This document shows, in pieces, positions 40,594-49,458 of a stretch of 64,000 nt of DNA (positions are counted from its first letter, which is position 1; every line of letters starts with the position of its first letter). The stretch comes from Brachybacterium endophyticum (GTDB lineage: Bacteria > Actinomycetota > Actinomycetes > Actinomycetales > Dermabacteraceae). A program made the position numbers and the translations under genes. The stretch is from the NCBI RefSeq assembly GCF_003130585.1, contig NZ_QFKX01000002.1, positions 62,001 to 126,000 on the forward strand. The letters are read 5' to 3'. The notes beneath the pieces are model-generated. The model worked only from the letters and a program-made list of their open reading frames with translations. It searched no databases and had not been told where the DNA came from.

Positions 40594-42989
40594 ATGCCAC
40601 AGGACGCCGGGATCCGCGACCGGTGCTGATGAGCCTCGTGCTCGCCGGCGCCATCGTGCTCGCCTCCGCGCCGCTCTCCCTGCTCATCTCCGGCGCGGAC
40701 TGGCTGCTGCTGCCCCTGCTGTCGGCCCTGGTCGTGGGCGGTCTCGGTGCGCTCGTGCGGTGGCGGGAACCGCGCCGGCTGCGGGCGCTGCCCGTGCAGC
40801 TGGCGGGACTCGTGGTGCTCACCGTGCTGGTCGAGATCGTCACCGGCGCCCTGCCCGGGGGCGGCGTCCTGGGGGCCGTGACGGGGCAGGTCGGTGCGGT
40901 GCGCCAGGGCGTGAACGTGCTGCTCGCCGCCCAGGCACCGCTCGAGCTCGCCCCCACCGCCAGGATCGTCCTGCTGCTGCTGGTGGGTCTGGTGGTGCTG
41001 GCGCTGGACGTGCTGTGCGTGGAGGGTCACTGGTACGCCGTCACCGCCGTCGTGCTGCTGGGGTTCCTGCTGGTCCCCGCTCTGATGGTGCCCGACGGCG
41101 GGGGCTGGCTCACGGTCGTGGGCCCGGTGCTCGGGGCGCTCGTCGTCCTGGTCGTCGGCAGCCTGCCGCGTCCCCGGGAGCGGGACACAGCAGAGGGAGG
41201 AGTCCGCGACCGCCCGAGCCGCCGTCTGGCGATCGGGCTGATGGGCGCCGGCGTGGTCGCGCTCGCCACGCCCGTCGCCTCCGCCCTGCTGCCGCGCGCG
41301 AAGACCCCCGCCTTCCCCGTCGACCTCGACCGGATCAACGCCTGGCAGGGCCGCAGCGGACTGATGGGCGGGGCGATGATCGACGACTCGATCTCGGTGC
41401 GCCGCAACCTGCAGCAGGGCGCCGAGCGGGAGATGCTGAAGCTGCGCACCGATGCCCCCGACCCCGGCTACCTGCGTCTGCAGTCCCTCACCCGCTTCGA
41501 CGGGGAGCGCTTCTTCGCGGGCAACGAGCACGGACCGAGCTCCGAGACCACCGAGCCCTCCTACTCCGACCGCAAGCTCGAGGACTCCAAGCCCCGCGAC
41601 GCCGCCACCTACGACATCTCGATCACCGACATGATCGGCGACCGTCTGCCCACCCCGTTCCCCATCCGCTGGTCCGACGCGGACCGCGTCGTCCAGCTCG
41701 CGAAGAACGGCACCACCGACGGCGAGCTGCCGATCTCCAGCGGGGCGCGTGACCTCAGCGGGCTGACGTACTCGGTCGCGGTGGATCCCAAGACCTTCAG
41801 CGCACGAGCGCTCAGCAGCGTGAGCCGGGACCAGATGAGGATCCCGTACGAGAACGGGTACCTCCAGGTCGGCTCGACCCCCAGGATCCACGAGCTGGCG
41901 ACCGAGATCGCGCGCGACGCCGGCTCGGACGTCGCCTACGACGTCGCGACAGCCCTCGTCGACTACTTCCACGAGAACTTCGAGTACTCGCTGACCGTCA
42001 CCTCCTCCCCGGGGGAGAACCCGATCGACGCGTTCCTCTCGGAGGGAGTCGGCTACTGCGAGCAGTTCGCGGCCACGTTCGCCCTGGTGATGAACGACCT
42101 GAAGTTCCCCACCCGGGTCTGCATCGGATTCACCGCGGGCGACGTCGACGGTGACGCGCGCACCATCACCAACCACCACGCCCATGCCTGGCCGGAGACC
42201 TGGTTCGGCACCGACCACGGCTGGGTGCGGTTCGAGCCCACCCCCGCCGCCGCGAACAACGGCGTGGCGACACCGACCTTCGCGGCCGACACCCCCGACC
42301 CCGACCAGAGCGCCGAGCAGACCCCCACCAGCGACGCCGATTCGTCGACCACTCCCGCCGAGGACGCGACGGCCTCCCAGCAGGAGACCCCGGACGAGGA
42401 GTCGGCCTCCAGCAGCGACGAGGCGACCTCGAGCCGGGCCTCCGACGGCGCCGACGCCGTGGTGCCCTGGTGGGGATGGGGGTTGGGCGGCCTGGGTCTC
42501 GCAGGGGCGGCCCTCGGCGGTGGTGCGCTCGCCCGCAGCGGCGTGCGGCGCCGCGCGCTCGCCGCCCGTGAGCAGCGCTGGGCCGCGCTCGACCCCGCCG
42601 AGGCCGCCGATCTCGCCTGGAACGACCTGATCCGCGCGGTCGACTACCGTGCCCGGGCGATCCGCCTGCTGGGCTGGACACACCTCTACGGCACCGACCC
42701 CGCCGTGCTCCGGTTCGACCGGTCGCTGCCGCCCGCCGCGGCCCTGGAGACGCTGCTCGCGGACGCGCAGGAGGCGGGCATCGAGGTGCCGGAGCGCGCG
42801 CACATGGCGGCCGAGCGGATCGCGGGCGCGGTCACCCGGGCGCGATACGCACCCCCGGCCGGCGCGAGCTCCGCGGCCGACACGGGCAGGGCGGCCCCGG
42901 ACCCCGAGGACTCCGAGGGGCCGGAGGGGCCGTCGGCCCTGCGGGAGGCCGCGGACCAGGTGCGAGCGGTCGTGCTCTCCCGCCAGTGA
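40590..42989 (+). CDS. Transglutaminase-like domain membrane protein (TgpA type)
   Basis: A 799-residue protein of the TgpA group: six or so N-terminal membrane helices (first 210 residues), a large extracytoplasmic part, and a transglutaminase-like cysteine-protease core with the triad region visible (Cys near 490 in 'EGVGYCEQFAATFA', His near 531 in 'HHAHAWPETWF', then 'GWVRFEPTP'). An Asp/Glu/Thr/Ser-rich linker leads to a final membrane helix near 626-647 and a cytoplasmic tail. It starts with GTG overlapping the DUF58 stop. In related operons the set is linked to cell-envelope functions; the substrate is unknown. Confidence 0.92.
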   Translation: MNATGRRDPRPVLMSLVLAGAIVLASAPLSLLISGADWLLLPLLSALVVGGLGALVRWREPRRLRALPVQLAGLVVLTVLVEIVTGALPGGGVLGAVTGQVGAVRQGVNVLLAAQAPLELAPTARIVLLLLVGLVVLALDVLCVEGHWYAVTAVVLLGFLLVPALMVPDGGGWLTVVGPVLGALVVLVVGSLPRPRERDTAEGGVRDRPSRRLAIGLMGAGVVALATPVASALLPRAKTPAFPVDLDRINAWQGRSGLMGGAMIDDSISVRRNLQQGAEREMLKLRTDAPDPGYLRLQSLTRFDGERFFAGNEHGPSSETTEPSYSDRKLEDSKPRDAATYDISITDMIGDRLPTPFPIRWSDADRVVQLAKNGTTDGELPISSGARDLSGLTYSVAVDPKTFSARALSSVSRDQMRIPYENGYLQVGSTPRIHELATEIARDAGSDVAYDVATALVDYFHENFEYSLTVTSSPGENPIDAFLSEGVGYCEQFAATFALVMNDLKFPTRVCIGFTAGDVDGDARTITNHHAHAWPETWFGTDHGWVRFEPTPAAANNGVATPTFAADTPDPDQSAEQTPTSDADSSTTPAEDATASQQETPDEESASSSDEATSSRASDGADAVVPWWGWGLGGLGLAGAALGGGALARSGVRRRALAAREQRWAALDPAEAADLAWNDLIRAVDYRARAIRLLGWTHLYGTDPAVLRFDRSLPPAAALETLLADAQEAGIEVPERAHMAAERIAGAVTRARYAPPAGASSAADTGRAAPDPEDSEGPEGPSALREAADQVRAVVLSRQ

Positions 42990-42993
42990 TCGG

Positions 42994-43010
42994 CCCCGGC
43001 GGCGCCGGGG
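42994..43010 (+). terminator. Hairpin after the moxR operon
   Basis: CCCCGGC-GGC-GCCGGGG, a perfect 7-bp stem five bases after the transglutaminase stop. Confidence 0.6.
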
Positions 43011-43163
43011 GTGCCGGGCCTCGTGTCGACCCTCCGCTGCACCGCGCGGGGTCGGAGTTGAGAGGATGTCCCCGGATCGTGGCCTGACCGTCGCCCGACC
43101 GGCGAAGCGAGCCGCAGGTACGGATGCCCGCACGGCAGCGGCACTGCGCAGGAGGAGTGGAGC

Positions 43164-44225
43164 ATGGAGGAACCCGGGGACGGCTGCGGATGCGGGATGC
43201 CCGGGCGTGACCCCGGGGGACCCTCGACGGCCGACGGCGGAGGCGAGCCGCCCTGCGAGGACACGCACCCGGACCAGCGCGCGGTCGACGTCTGCACCAT
43301 CCCCTCGGGCACCTTCACGATGGGTGACTCCTCCGGCGACCGCAACCGCGCCGACGGCGAGGTGCCCCGCCACCTCGTCGCCATGAGCGCCTTCGACATC
43401 GACGCCACCACCGTCACCAACGCCGAGTTCGCTCGCTTCGTCGACGCCACGGGCCACCGCACCGAGGCCGAGGTCTTCGGGTACTCGGCGGTCTTCCACC
43501 TCGCGATCGCGGCCGCGGACGCCGACATCATGGGCCCCGCCTCCGGCACGCCCTGGTGGGCAGGGGTCCAGGGTGCCGACTGGCGTCATCCCGGCGGCAG
43601 GCGCTCGGACCTCGACGGGCTCGAGGACCACCCGGTCGTCCACGTCAGCTGGAACGACGCGCAGGCGTACTGCACATGGGCGGGGCGCCGCCTGCCCACC
43701 GAGGCCCAGTGGGAGTACGCGGCCCGCGGCGGCCTCGAGGGGGCGACCTACCCGTGGGGCGACGAGCAGCCGGATGCGGGCGGCGACGCCGCGCGCGGCG
43801 GCTGGCGCGCGAACATCTGGCAGGGCGACTTCCCCCGCACCAACACCCTCGAGGACGGCTTCCTCACCACCGCTCCCGCGCGCTCCTTCGCCGCCAACGG
43901 GTACGGGGTGTTCCAGTGCGTGGGCAACGTGTGGGAATGGTGCGAGGACGTCTTCCATCCCGCCGCGTACCGTCGGCCCGGAGCGGCCCGCACCGAGAGC
44001 GGAGCCGTGCTCGACCCCGTCGGACCCGAGGAGGGCGAGACGCGCGTGCTGCGGGGCGGCAGCTACCTGTGCCACCACTCCTACTGCAACCGCTACCGCA
44101 ACTCCGCCCGCTCCCGGAACACGCCCGACTCCTCCATGGGCAACGCCGGGTTCCGCACCGTCTCCCTCCCCGCCCCGGGCGCCGCGACCGTCTCCGCCCC
44201 CGCCTCGCGAAAGGCCACCGCATGA
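43164..44225 (+). CDS. Formylglycine-generating enzyme (SUMF1 family)
   Basis: A 353-residue FGE-sulfatase-domain protein. It is a likely true FGE, the copper oxygenase that converts a Cys in the CxPxR motif of sulfatases into formylglycine, because both active-site cysteines are kept: Cys303 and Cys308 in GGSYLCHHSYCNRYRNSARS. Related EgtB- and PvdO-type proteins lack this pair. Other family marks are 'GTFTMGDSSGDRNRADGE', 'VTNAEFARFVDATGH', 'HVSWNDAQAYCTWAGRRLPTEAQWEYAARGG' in pieces and 'GNVWEWCEDVF'. No sulfatase gene is in the window. The stop overlaps the start of the first DUF202 gene. Confidence 0.92.
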   Translation: MEEPGDGCGCGMPGRDPGGPSTADGGGEPPCEDTHPDQRAVDVCTIPSGTFTMGDSSGDRNRADGEVPRHLVAMSAFDIDATTVTNAEFARFVDATGHRTEAEVFGYSAVFHLAIAAADADIMGPASGTPWWAGVQGADWRHPGGRRSDLDGLEDHPVVHVSWNDAQAYCTWAGRRLPTEAQWEYAARGGLEGATYPWGDEQPDAGGDAARGGWRANIWQGDFPRTNTLEDGFLTTAPARSFAANGYGVFQCVGNVWEWCEDVFHPAAYRRPGAARTESGAVLDPVGPEEGETRVLRGGSYLCHHSYCNRYRNSARSRNTPDSSMGNAGFRTVSLPAPGAATVSAPASRKATA

Positions 44226-44584
44226 CCGCGCAGCGCCGCTTCCCCGCCTCCGTCTACCGCGAGGGCGAGGAGCCCGATCCGCGGTTCAGCCTCGCCAACG
44301 AGCGCACGTTCCTGGCCTGGCTGCGCACGGCGCTCGCGCTGTACGCAGGGGCGTTCGCGCTCGAGGCGCTCTCGCTGCCGGAGGCGGTCGCCTGGCGCAC
44401 GGCCGCCGCGCTGGTGTTCCTGGTGCTCGGCACCCTGTGTGCTGGACAGGCGTGGCGGGGGTGGCGGAGCACCGAGGTCTCGCTGCGCCGCGGAACACCG
44501 CTGCCCGGCCTCGGCGTCGGTGCGGTCCTCGTGCTCGGCGTGGTGGTGGCCGCCGCGCTGGTGACCATCGGTCTGTACGCGTGA
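44222..44584 (+). CDS. DUF202 family membrane protein (first copy)
   Basis: A 120-residue protein with a DUF202 (YidH-type) domain: a conserved cytoplasmic entry 'DPRFSLANERTFLAWLRTALAL' and three hydrophobic helices. The ATG overlaps the FGE stop (ATGA). The function of DUF202 is not established. It is followed by a second DUF202 gene with the same coupling. Confidence 0.88.
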   Translation: MTAQRRFPASVYREGEEPDPRFSLANERTFLAWLRTALALYAGAFALEALSLPEAVAWRTAAALVFLVLGTLCAGQAWRGWRSTEVSLRRGTPLPGLGVGAVLVLGVVVAAALVTIGLYA

Positions 44585-44973
44585 GCAGCGCGACGCCACC
44601 TCCGCAGGGAGCGGCCGACGACGGCGCACACACCCCGAGCGAGACCGTCTTCGACAAGGGGCTGCAGCCCGAGCGGACCCTGCTGGCCTGGCGCCGCACC
44701 TGCCTCGCCTTCGGCGTCGCGAGCCTGGTGGGCATGCGCTTCACCGTGGACGCACTGGGGCTGCTCGCGGTGTTCGCCGGGGTGATCGGCGGCGGCCTCG
44801 CGGTCCTCGCCTACGTGCTCGCCGCGACCGGCTACCGCCGCGCGCACGAGAGCCTGCGCGGGCGGGGCGTGCTCTCGCGCGACGGACTGCCGATGCTCGC
44901 GGGAACGGCCTCCGCCCTGGTCATCGGCGTTCTCTGCGCCGCCTACCTGGTCGCGGGTCTGCTCGCGGCGTGA
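44581..44973 (+). CDS. DUF202 family membrane protein (second copy)
   Basis: A 130-residue DUF202 protein with 'LQPERTLLAWRRTCLAFGVA' at the entry of the first of three helices. It begins with GTG overlapping the previous stop (GTGA). It is more divergent from the first copy than a recent duplication would be. The last 53 bases overlap the end of the convergent SDR gene. Confidence 0.85.
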   Translation: MSSATPPPQGAADDGAHTPSETVFDKGLQPERTLLAWRRTCLAFGVASLVGMRFTVDALGLLAVFAGVIGGGLAVLAYVLAATGYRRAHESLRGRGVLSRDGLPMLAGTASALVIGVLCAAYLVAGLLAA

Positions 44974-46468
44974 CGTCGCGGGCGGCGGCGATGATGTTGC
45001 GCGCCATCGAGGGGAAGACCAGGGCGTGGAAGGGGGAGATCCCCCACCAGTAGAGACGCCCCAGCAGACCGTCGGGGAAGTAGACCGCTCGCTGGCGGTA
45101 CCGGGTGCCGTCCTCGGTGGTCTCGACGCCCAGCTGCAGCCAGGCCCTCCCGGTCATGCGCATCTCCGCGCGCAGCGTCAGCAGGCGCCCGGGCTCCACG
45201 CGCTCCACCCGCCACCAGTCCACCGCGTCGCCCTCGCGCAGGTGCCGCGGATCGCGGCGGCCCCGGCGCAGCCCTGGCCCGCCGATGATCCTGTCCGCCA
45301 GGCCCCGCAGCGACCACAGCAGGGGAGTGGAGTACCAGCCCGAGGCGCCGCCGATCCCCTCGATGACCTCCCACACGCGCTCGGGGTCGACGTCCTCGAC
45401 CGTGCGCTCGCGCTCGTCGGTGAAGACCGTGTGGCCGGCCCACTCCGGGTCCTCGGGCAGCGGCGCCTCGGGGCGTCGCGCCAGGGTGGCGTCGTCGTCC
45501 CAGCGGGAGACGAGGTCACCGGACTTCTGGGCCGCGAGCGCGGCGCGCACCGCCTCCCGGTACGGCAGCGGCCCGCCCTCGGGTGCGCCCAGCACCTCCT
45601 GCGCGAGCGGCGCGTGCGTGATCGCCTCGTGGCGCATGGACTGGGCCAGGGGCACCGCGATCGAGAGCGGCACCGGCGTGACCAGGCCGATCCAGAGACC
45701 GGACAGCAGTGGTGCGGGCAACGGCAGGGCGTACACGCGCCGCCGGGGCAGTGACGCCTCCTGCGCGTACTGCTCGAGCAGGTCGGCGAAGCGCAGCTCG
45801 CGCTCCCCGCTGCCCACCCCCAGGGTGTCCGCGATCGGCTCGGGGTGCAGCACCGCACGGGTGAGGTAGTGCAGCACGTCGGTGATCGCGACCGGCTCGA
45901 TGCGGTTGTGCACCCAGCTGGGGGCGGGCATCACAGGCAGGCGCTCGGCCAGGTGCCGGATGATCTCGAAGCTCGCCGAGCCGGCGCCGATCACGGTGGC
46001 TGCCTCGAGCACGAGCGTCGGCACCTCGCCCTCGCGCAGGATCCTCGCGACCCGCTCACGGGAGGCCATGTGCTCGCTGAGGTCCTGCGAGCGCGGGTGG
46101 AGCCCGGAGAGGTACACGATCCTGCCCACGCCGGCGCGCTGCGCCTCCTCGGCCATGATCCGCGCCATCCGGGCCTCGCGCTCCTGGTAGCCGCTGCCGC
46201 CGCCCATCGCGTGCACGAGGAAGACGACCGCATCGACGTCGCGGAGTGCCCGGCGCACGGCCGCCCGGTCGTCGAGGTCGGTCTCGGCGATCTCGACGTC
46301 CTCGGCCCAGGGCATCGCGCGCAGGCGCTCGGCGCTGCGGCCGGCCACGCGCACGGTGAGCTGCTCGGTGACCAGGGACGGGACGAGTCTGCCGCCCACG
46401 TAGCCGGTCGCCCCGGTGACCAGCACGCGTCGGCCGTCGGGATGGTCTTCGGGGTGTTCGGTGCTCAT
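44921..46468 (-). CDS. NAD(P)-binding SDR protein with C-terminal DUF2867
   Basis: A 515-residue fusion. The N-terminal half is an atypical short-chain dehydrogenase with 'VLVTGATGYVGGRLVPSLV' (from residue 15), 'VHAMGGGSGYQEREARMA' and 'GRIVYLSGLHPRSQDLSEHM'. The C-terminal 200 residues are a DUF2867 (SRPBCC-like) domain ending with 'GISPFHALVFPSMARNIIA'. Reaction unknown; relatives are annotated as NAD(P)H-binding or ubiquinone-related. The start overlaps the hemH stop by four bases, so it is translationally coupled to ferrochelatase. The end overlaps the convergent DUF202 gene. Confidence 0.9.
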   Translation of the reverse strand: MSTEHPEDHPDGRRVLVTGATGYVGGRLVPSLVTEQLTVRVAGRSAERLRAMPWAEDVEIAETDLDDRAAVRRALRDVDAVVFLVHAMGGGSGYQEREARMARIMAEEAQRAGVGRIVYLSGLHPRSQDLSEHMASRERVARILREGEVPTLVLEAATVIGAGSASFEIIRHLAERLPVMPAPSWVHNRIEPVAITDVLHYLTRAVLHPEPIADTLGVGSGERELRFADLLEQYAQEASLPRRRVYALPLPAPLLSGLWIGLVTPVPLSIAVPLAQSMRHEAITHAPLAQEVLGAPEGGPLPYREAVRAALAAQKSGDLVSRWDDDATLARRPEAPLPEDPEWAGHTVFTDERERTVEDVDPERVWEVIEGIGGASGWYSTPLLWSLRGLADRIIGGPGLRRGRRDPRHLREGDAVDWWRVERVEPGRLLTLRAEMRMTGRAWLQLGVETTEDGTRYRQRAVYFPDGLLGRLYWWGISPFHALVFPSMARNIIAAARDVTPRADPRPGRRRRERR

Positions 46469-47760
46469 GAGTCGGCTCCTGCCTCCTGGAGGATCTGCTG
46501 GAGTCCCTGGTCGCCGAGCACGGAGCGCGCGTCGGCCTCGGAGTCCAGCGCCGAGGTGGTGACGGCGTCCCGGCTGCGTGCGCTCCCGGAATGACAGCAG
46601 GCCGTCCCGCAGACGTCCGGGGTGCCCCCGAAGCCGGTCGCGCAGCGGCGTGGCGCATCCGCGCGCAGGCGCTCTTCGACCAGGTCGGCGAGCGCCGCGA
46701 CGAAGCGCGGGTCGGTGCCGGGGGTCGCGACGCGCCGGAAGGCCAGGCCCTCGGCCCGGGCGGTGTCCGCGGCCTCGGTGTCCAGGTCCCAGATCACCTC
46801 GACATGATCGCTCACGAAACCGATCGGCACCACCACGACGGCGTCGGCGGTGCCCGATCGTGCGAGCCGGGAGATCACGTCGTTGACATCAGGCTCGAGC
46901 CACGGCACCTGGGGCGGACCGGAGCGCGACTGGAAGACGAGCTGCCATGGAAGTGTGCAGTCGGGCAGGGTCGCGCCCACGCGTTCCATCACGTACCGGC
47001 ATGCGGCCTCGTGCTGCTCGAGATACCAACCGCGCGGTCGGTCCTCGCCCTGCTCGGAAGCTCCGAAGCACTCGGACCTCTCCTCCTGCGGGCCCGAGGC
47101 GAGCTCCATCGCCGTGGGGATCGAATGGGTCGAGAACAGCACGTGCACCCGCGGTGCTCGCGCGGCGTCGGACGTCACCTCGGAGACGGCCCGGACGAGT
47201 CCGTCGACGGTCGGCTCCAGGAAGCCCGGGTGGTCGAAGTAGGGGCGCACCTTGTCGATCCGCATCCGCCCCAGCAGCCCGGCCTCCACGAGGGCTCCGC
47301 CGAAGTCCTCCCGGTACTGCCGGCACGAGGAGTAGGAGGAGTAGGCGCTGGTCGCGACCGCGAGCACCCGGTGATGGCCGTCCGCATCGAGCTGACGCAC
47401 CGCCTCGGGCATGGTGAGTGTCCAGTTGCGGTTGCCCCAGTACAGGGGGAGGTCGATGCCGCGCGCGTCGAACTCGGTGCGCAGAGCTGCGAGCAGGTCG
47501 CGGTTCTGCTCGTTGATCGGCGAGCGTCCGCCGAGAGCACGGTAGTGCTCCCCGACCTCGAGGAGGCGTTCGTCGGGGATCCCGCGGCCACGGGTGACGT
47601 TGCGCAGGAACGGCAGGACGTCCTCCTGCTTCTCGGGCCCTCCGAAGGATGCCAGCAGCACCGCGTCGTAGGAGGTCGGCAGGGCTCGTCGCTCACGCGG
47701 CGAGTGGCGGGTGGACGCGTCCACGGCGGGATGGAACGGGTGGTCTCGGCGCGAGCCCAT
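46465..47760 (-). CDS. hemH: Ferrochelatase (coproporphyrin ferrochelatase type)
   Basis: Inserts Fe2+ into the porphyrin during heme synthesis. In actinobacteria the family acts on coproporphyrin III (CpfC). 431 residues, with 'YDAVLLASFGGPEKQEDVLPFL' at the start, 'YWGNRNWTLTMPEAV', 'SAYSSYSSCRQYREDF' and the metal-site His in 'VLFSTHSIP'. Four cysteines near the C-terminus (Cys373, 384, 388, 389) are candidates for the [2Fe-2S] cluster found in many actinobacterial members. After them comes a roughly 40-residue tail. GGAGG precedes the ATG. It is transcribed divergently from the marR gene of the carotenoid locus. Confidence 0.94.
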   Translation of the reverse strand: MGSRRDHPFHPAVDASTRHSPRERRALPTSYDAVLLASFGGPEKQEDVLPFLRNVTRGRGIPDERLLEVGEHYRALGGRSPINEQNRDLLAALRTEFDARGIDLPLYWGNRNWTLTMPEAVRQLDADGHHRVLAVATSAYSSYSSCRQYREDFGGALVEAGLLGRMRIDKVRPYFDHPGFLEPTVDGLVRAVSEVTSDAARAPRVHVLFSTHSIPTAMELASGPQEERSECFGASEQGEDRPRGWYLEQHEAACRYVMERVGATLPDCTLPWQLVFQSRSGPPQVPWLEPDVNDVISRLARSGTADAVVVVPIGFVSDHVEVIWDLDTEAADTARAEGLAFRRVATPGTDPRFVAALADLVEERLRADAPRRCATGFGGTPDVCGTACCHSGSARSRDAVTTSALDSEADARSVLGDQGLQQILQEAGADS

Positions 47761-47786
47761 GGCACCTCCGGTAGAAAGTAGAACAG

Positions 47787-47815
47787 TTAGACAATCTATG
47801 CATTAGTGTGGCCCT
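47787..47815 (+). promoter_or_regulatory. MarR-type operator and promoter of the marR-crtB-crtI unit
   Basis: TAGA-CAA-TCTA (47788-47798) is a short palindrome of the type bound by MarR proteins, in the divergent hemH/marR region. A -10 hexamer TAGTGT (47804-47809) follows. Six bases later is GTG (47816), which is out of frame with marR, so transcription probably starts there and marR is translated from its own ribosome binding site 100 bases on. Confidence 0.5.
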
Positions 47816-47915
47816 GTGTCCATTCCGTCCGCCGGCTGCCGCCGACCGCTCACCCCGCCGACGATCGGGCACAATGGTGTGCGGCCGCCCCACGAGACCC
47901 AGGAGGTGCTCGGTC

Positions 47916-48455
47916 GTGGACTCCTCATCCCCCTCGCGCGCCTCCGACGCCGGACGGCGCGCGGAGTCGGCGTCGACCGACGAGCGCGGTTACTGGTACC
48001 CCGCGCCCGACGAGACCTCACCCAGCCCGACGGCGCTCCTCGAGGAGCTGCGTCGCTACCAGGAGTCCGGCGTCCGCATGCGGGCGAGGATCCGCTCCGA
48101 CATGGACATGGGGGAGAAGGACCTGCTGGCGCTGCGCCACCTGCTCTCCGCGAGCTCCGCGGGCCGGGTCCTGCGCCAGCGCGACCTCGCCGAGCGGCTG
48201 GACCTGCGGGGCGCCTCGGTCAGTGCCCTGGTGGACCGACTGGTGCGGGACGGGTACGCGACACGGACGCCTCACCCGGAGGACAGGCGCTCGATCGCCG
48301 TGGTCCCCACCGCTCGAGGCGACCAGGAGGTGCGACGCACCCTCCACGACGTCCACGACCGGATGTACGAGGTCGCCGCGGCGCTCTCGCCGGCCGATCG
48401 CTCCGTGATCACCGACTTCCTGCGCAGGATGAATCACGACGTCGACAGACCGTGA
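47916..48455 (+). CDS. MarR family regulator at the crtB end of the carotenoid locus
   Basis: A 179-residue winged helix-turn-helix protein: 'RVLRQRDLAERLDLRGASVSALVDRLVRDGYATRTPHPEDRRSIAVVPT' spans the recognition helix and wing (about residues 85-135). The first 45 residues are Ser/Asp/Glu-rich. The start is a GTG with AGGAGG nine bases upstream; the frame is open further upstream without a start signal. It lies 76 bases before crtB on the same strand and is divergent from hemH. It probably autoregulates and controls crtB-crtI; CrtR-type MarR repressors do this in Corynebacterium. Confidence 0.85.
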   Translation: MDSSSPSRASDAGRRAESASTDERGYWYPAPDETSPSPTALLEELRRYQESGVRMRARIRSDMDMGEKDLLALRHLLSASSAGRVLRQRDLAERLDLRGASVSALVDRLVRDGYATRTPHPEDRRSIAVVPTARGDQEVRRTLHDVHDRMYEVAAALSPADRSVITDFLRRMNHDVDRP

Positions 48456-48531
48456 GCGGGGCACGTCGGCGCGCCGGCGTGCAGGGGACCATCCACGGCG
48501 GTGGAGTGGCCGACGAGGGAAGGAGCCGGCG

Positions 48532-49458
48532 ATGACACAGGGACTCCAGGCCCGGGCGGCAGCGGAGTACGGACGAGCGGCCCGAGCCGCCGCCGGTCGC
48601 GTGATCGCCCAGTACTCCACGAGCTTCGGCCTCTCGACGCGCCTGCTGCGCGAGCCCGTCCGTTCCCGGGTGCGCTGCATCTATGCGCTGGTCCGTGTCG
48701 CGGACGAGATCGTCGACGGCGCCGCCGCCGGTCACGGCGCCACCACGGCGCAGATCGCCCGTCATCTCGAGGACTACGAACAGCGCACCGAAGCCGCCAT
48801 GTCCTCGGGGTTCAGCAGCGACCTGGTGATCCACGCCTTCGCGGACACGGCCCGCCGCTGCGGCATCAGCACCGAGCTCACCCGGCCCTTCTTCGCCTCG
48901 ATGCGGGCCGATCTCGAGATCTCGGTGCACGACGAGGAGAGCTTCGCGCAGTACGTGGACGGCTCGGCCGAGGTCGTGGGCCTGATGTGCCTGCGGGTCT
49001 TCGCGACCGACCACTCCGACGTCGCGGTCGCGCCCGACCCGGAGCTGGTCGAGGGCGCCCGCAGGCTCGGCGCCGCCTTCCAGAAGGTCAACTTCCTGCG
49101 GGACCTGCGTGACGACGCCGAGGGGCGCGGCCGCGCCTACTTCCCGGGGCTCGAGGCGGGCGGCCCCACCGAGGCGCAGAAGACCGCGCTGGTCGAGGAC
49201 ATCGAGCGCGATCTCGCGAGCGCCCAGCAGGTGATCGGGCTGCTTCCCGCCTCGAGCAGGGCGGCCGTGCAGGCCGCGCACGACCTGTTCGCGGAGCTCG
49301 CCTCCAGGCTGCGTGCGACCCCTGCCGCGCAGCTGGGCGCGCGGCGGGTCAGGGTGCCCGCCCCGCGCAAGGCCGTGCTCGCGGCGCGGGCCGCGTGGGC
49401 AGGGGCCCCGCTGCGTGGTGATGGCGAGCGTGTCCGCCGCCGGGAGGGAGAGCGGTGA
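48532..49458 (+). CDS. crtB: Phytoene synthase
   Basis: Condenses two geranylgeranyl diphosphates to phytoene. 308 residues. The first Asp-rich motif is DEIVD (58-62, in VRVADEIVDG) and the second is in 'FLRDLRDDAEGRGRAYFP' near 188-205; both bind Mg2+-diphosphate. AAGGAG precedes the ATG. The stop overlaps the GTG of crtI (GTGA), so the two are translationally coupled. Confidence 0.95.
   Translation: MTQGLQARAAAEYGRAARAAAGRVIAQYSTSFGLSTRLLREPVRSRVRCIYALVRVADEIVDGAAAGHGATTAQIARHLEDYEQRTEAAMSSGFSSDLVIHAFADTARRCGISTELTRPFFASMRADLEISVHDEESFAQYVDGSAEVVGLMCLRVFATDHSDVAVAPDPELVEGARRLGAAFQKVNFLRDLRDDAEGRGRAYFPGLEAGGPTEAQKTALVEDIERDLASAQQVIGLLPASSRAAVQAAHDLFAELASRLRATPAAQLGARRVRVPAPRKAVLAARAAWAGAPLRGDGERVRRREGER

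Noticed and set aside
40326..44078. Very long open frames antisense to or overlapping recognised genes, for example 40326-44078, 32109-35252, 19238-22195 and 9551-12238 on the minus strand
   Set aside because: In DNA this GC-rich, the opposite and shifted frames lack stops by chance. They lie over genes with clear family motifs, have Arg/Ala/Gly-rich translations and no recognisable domain or start signal.
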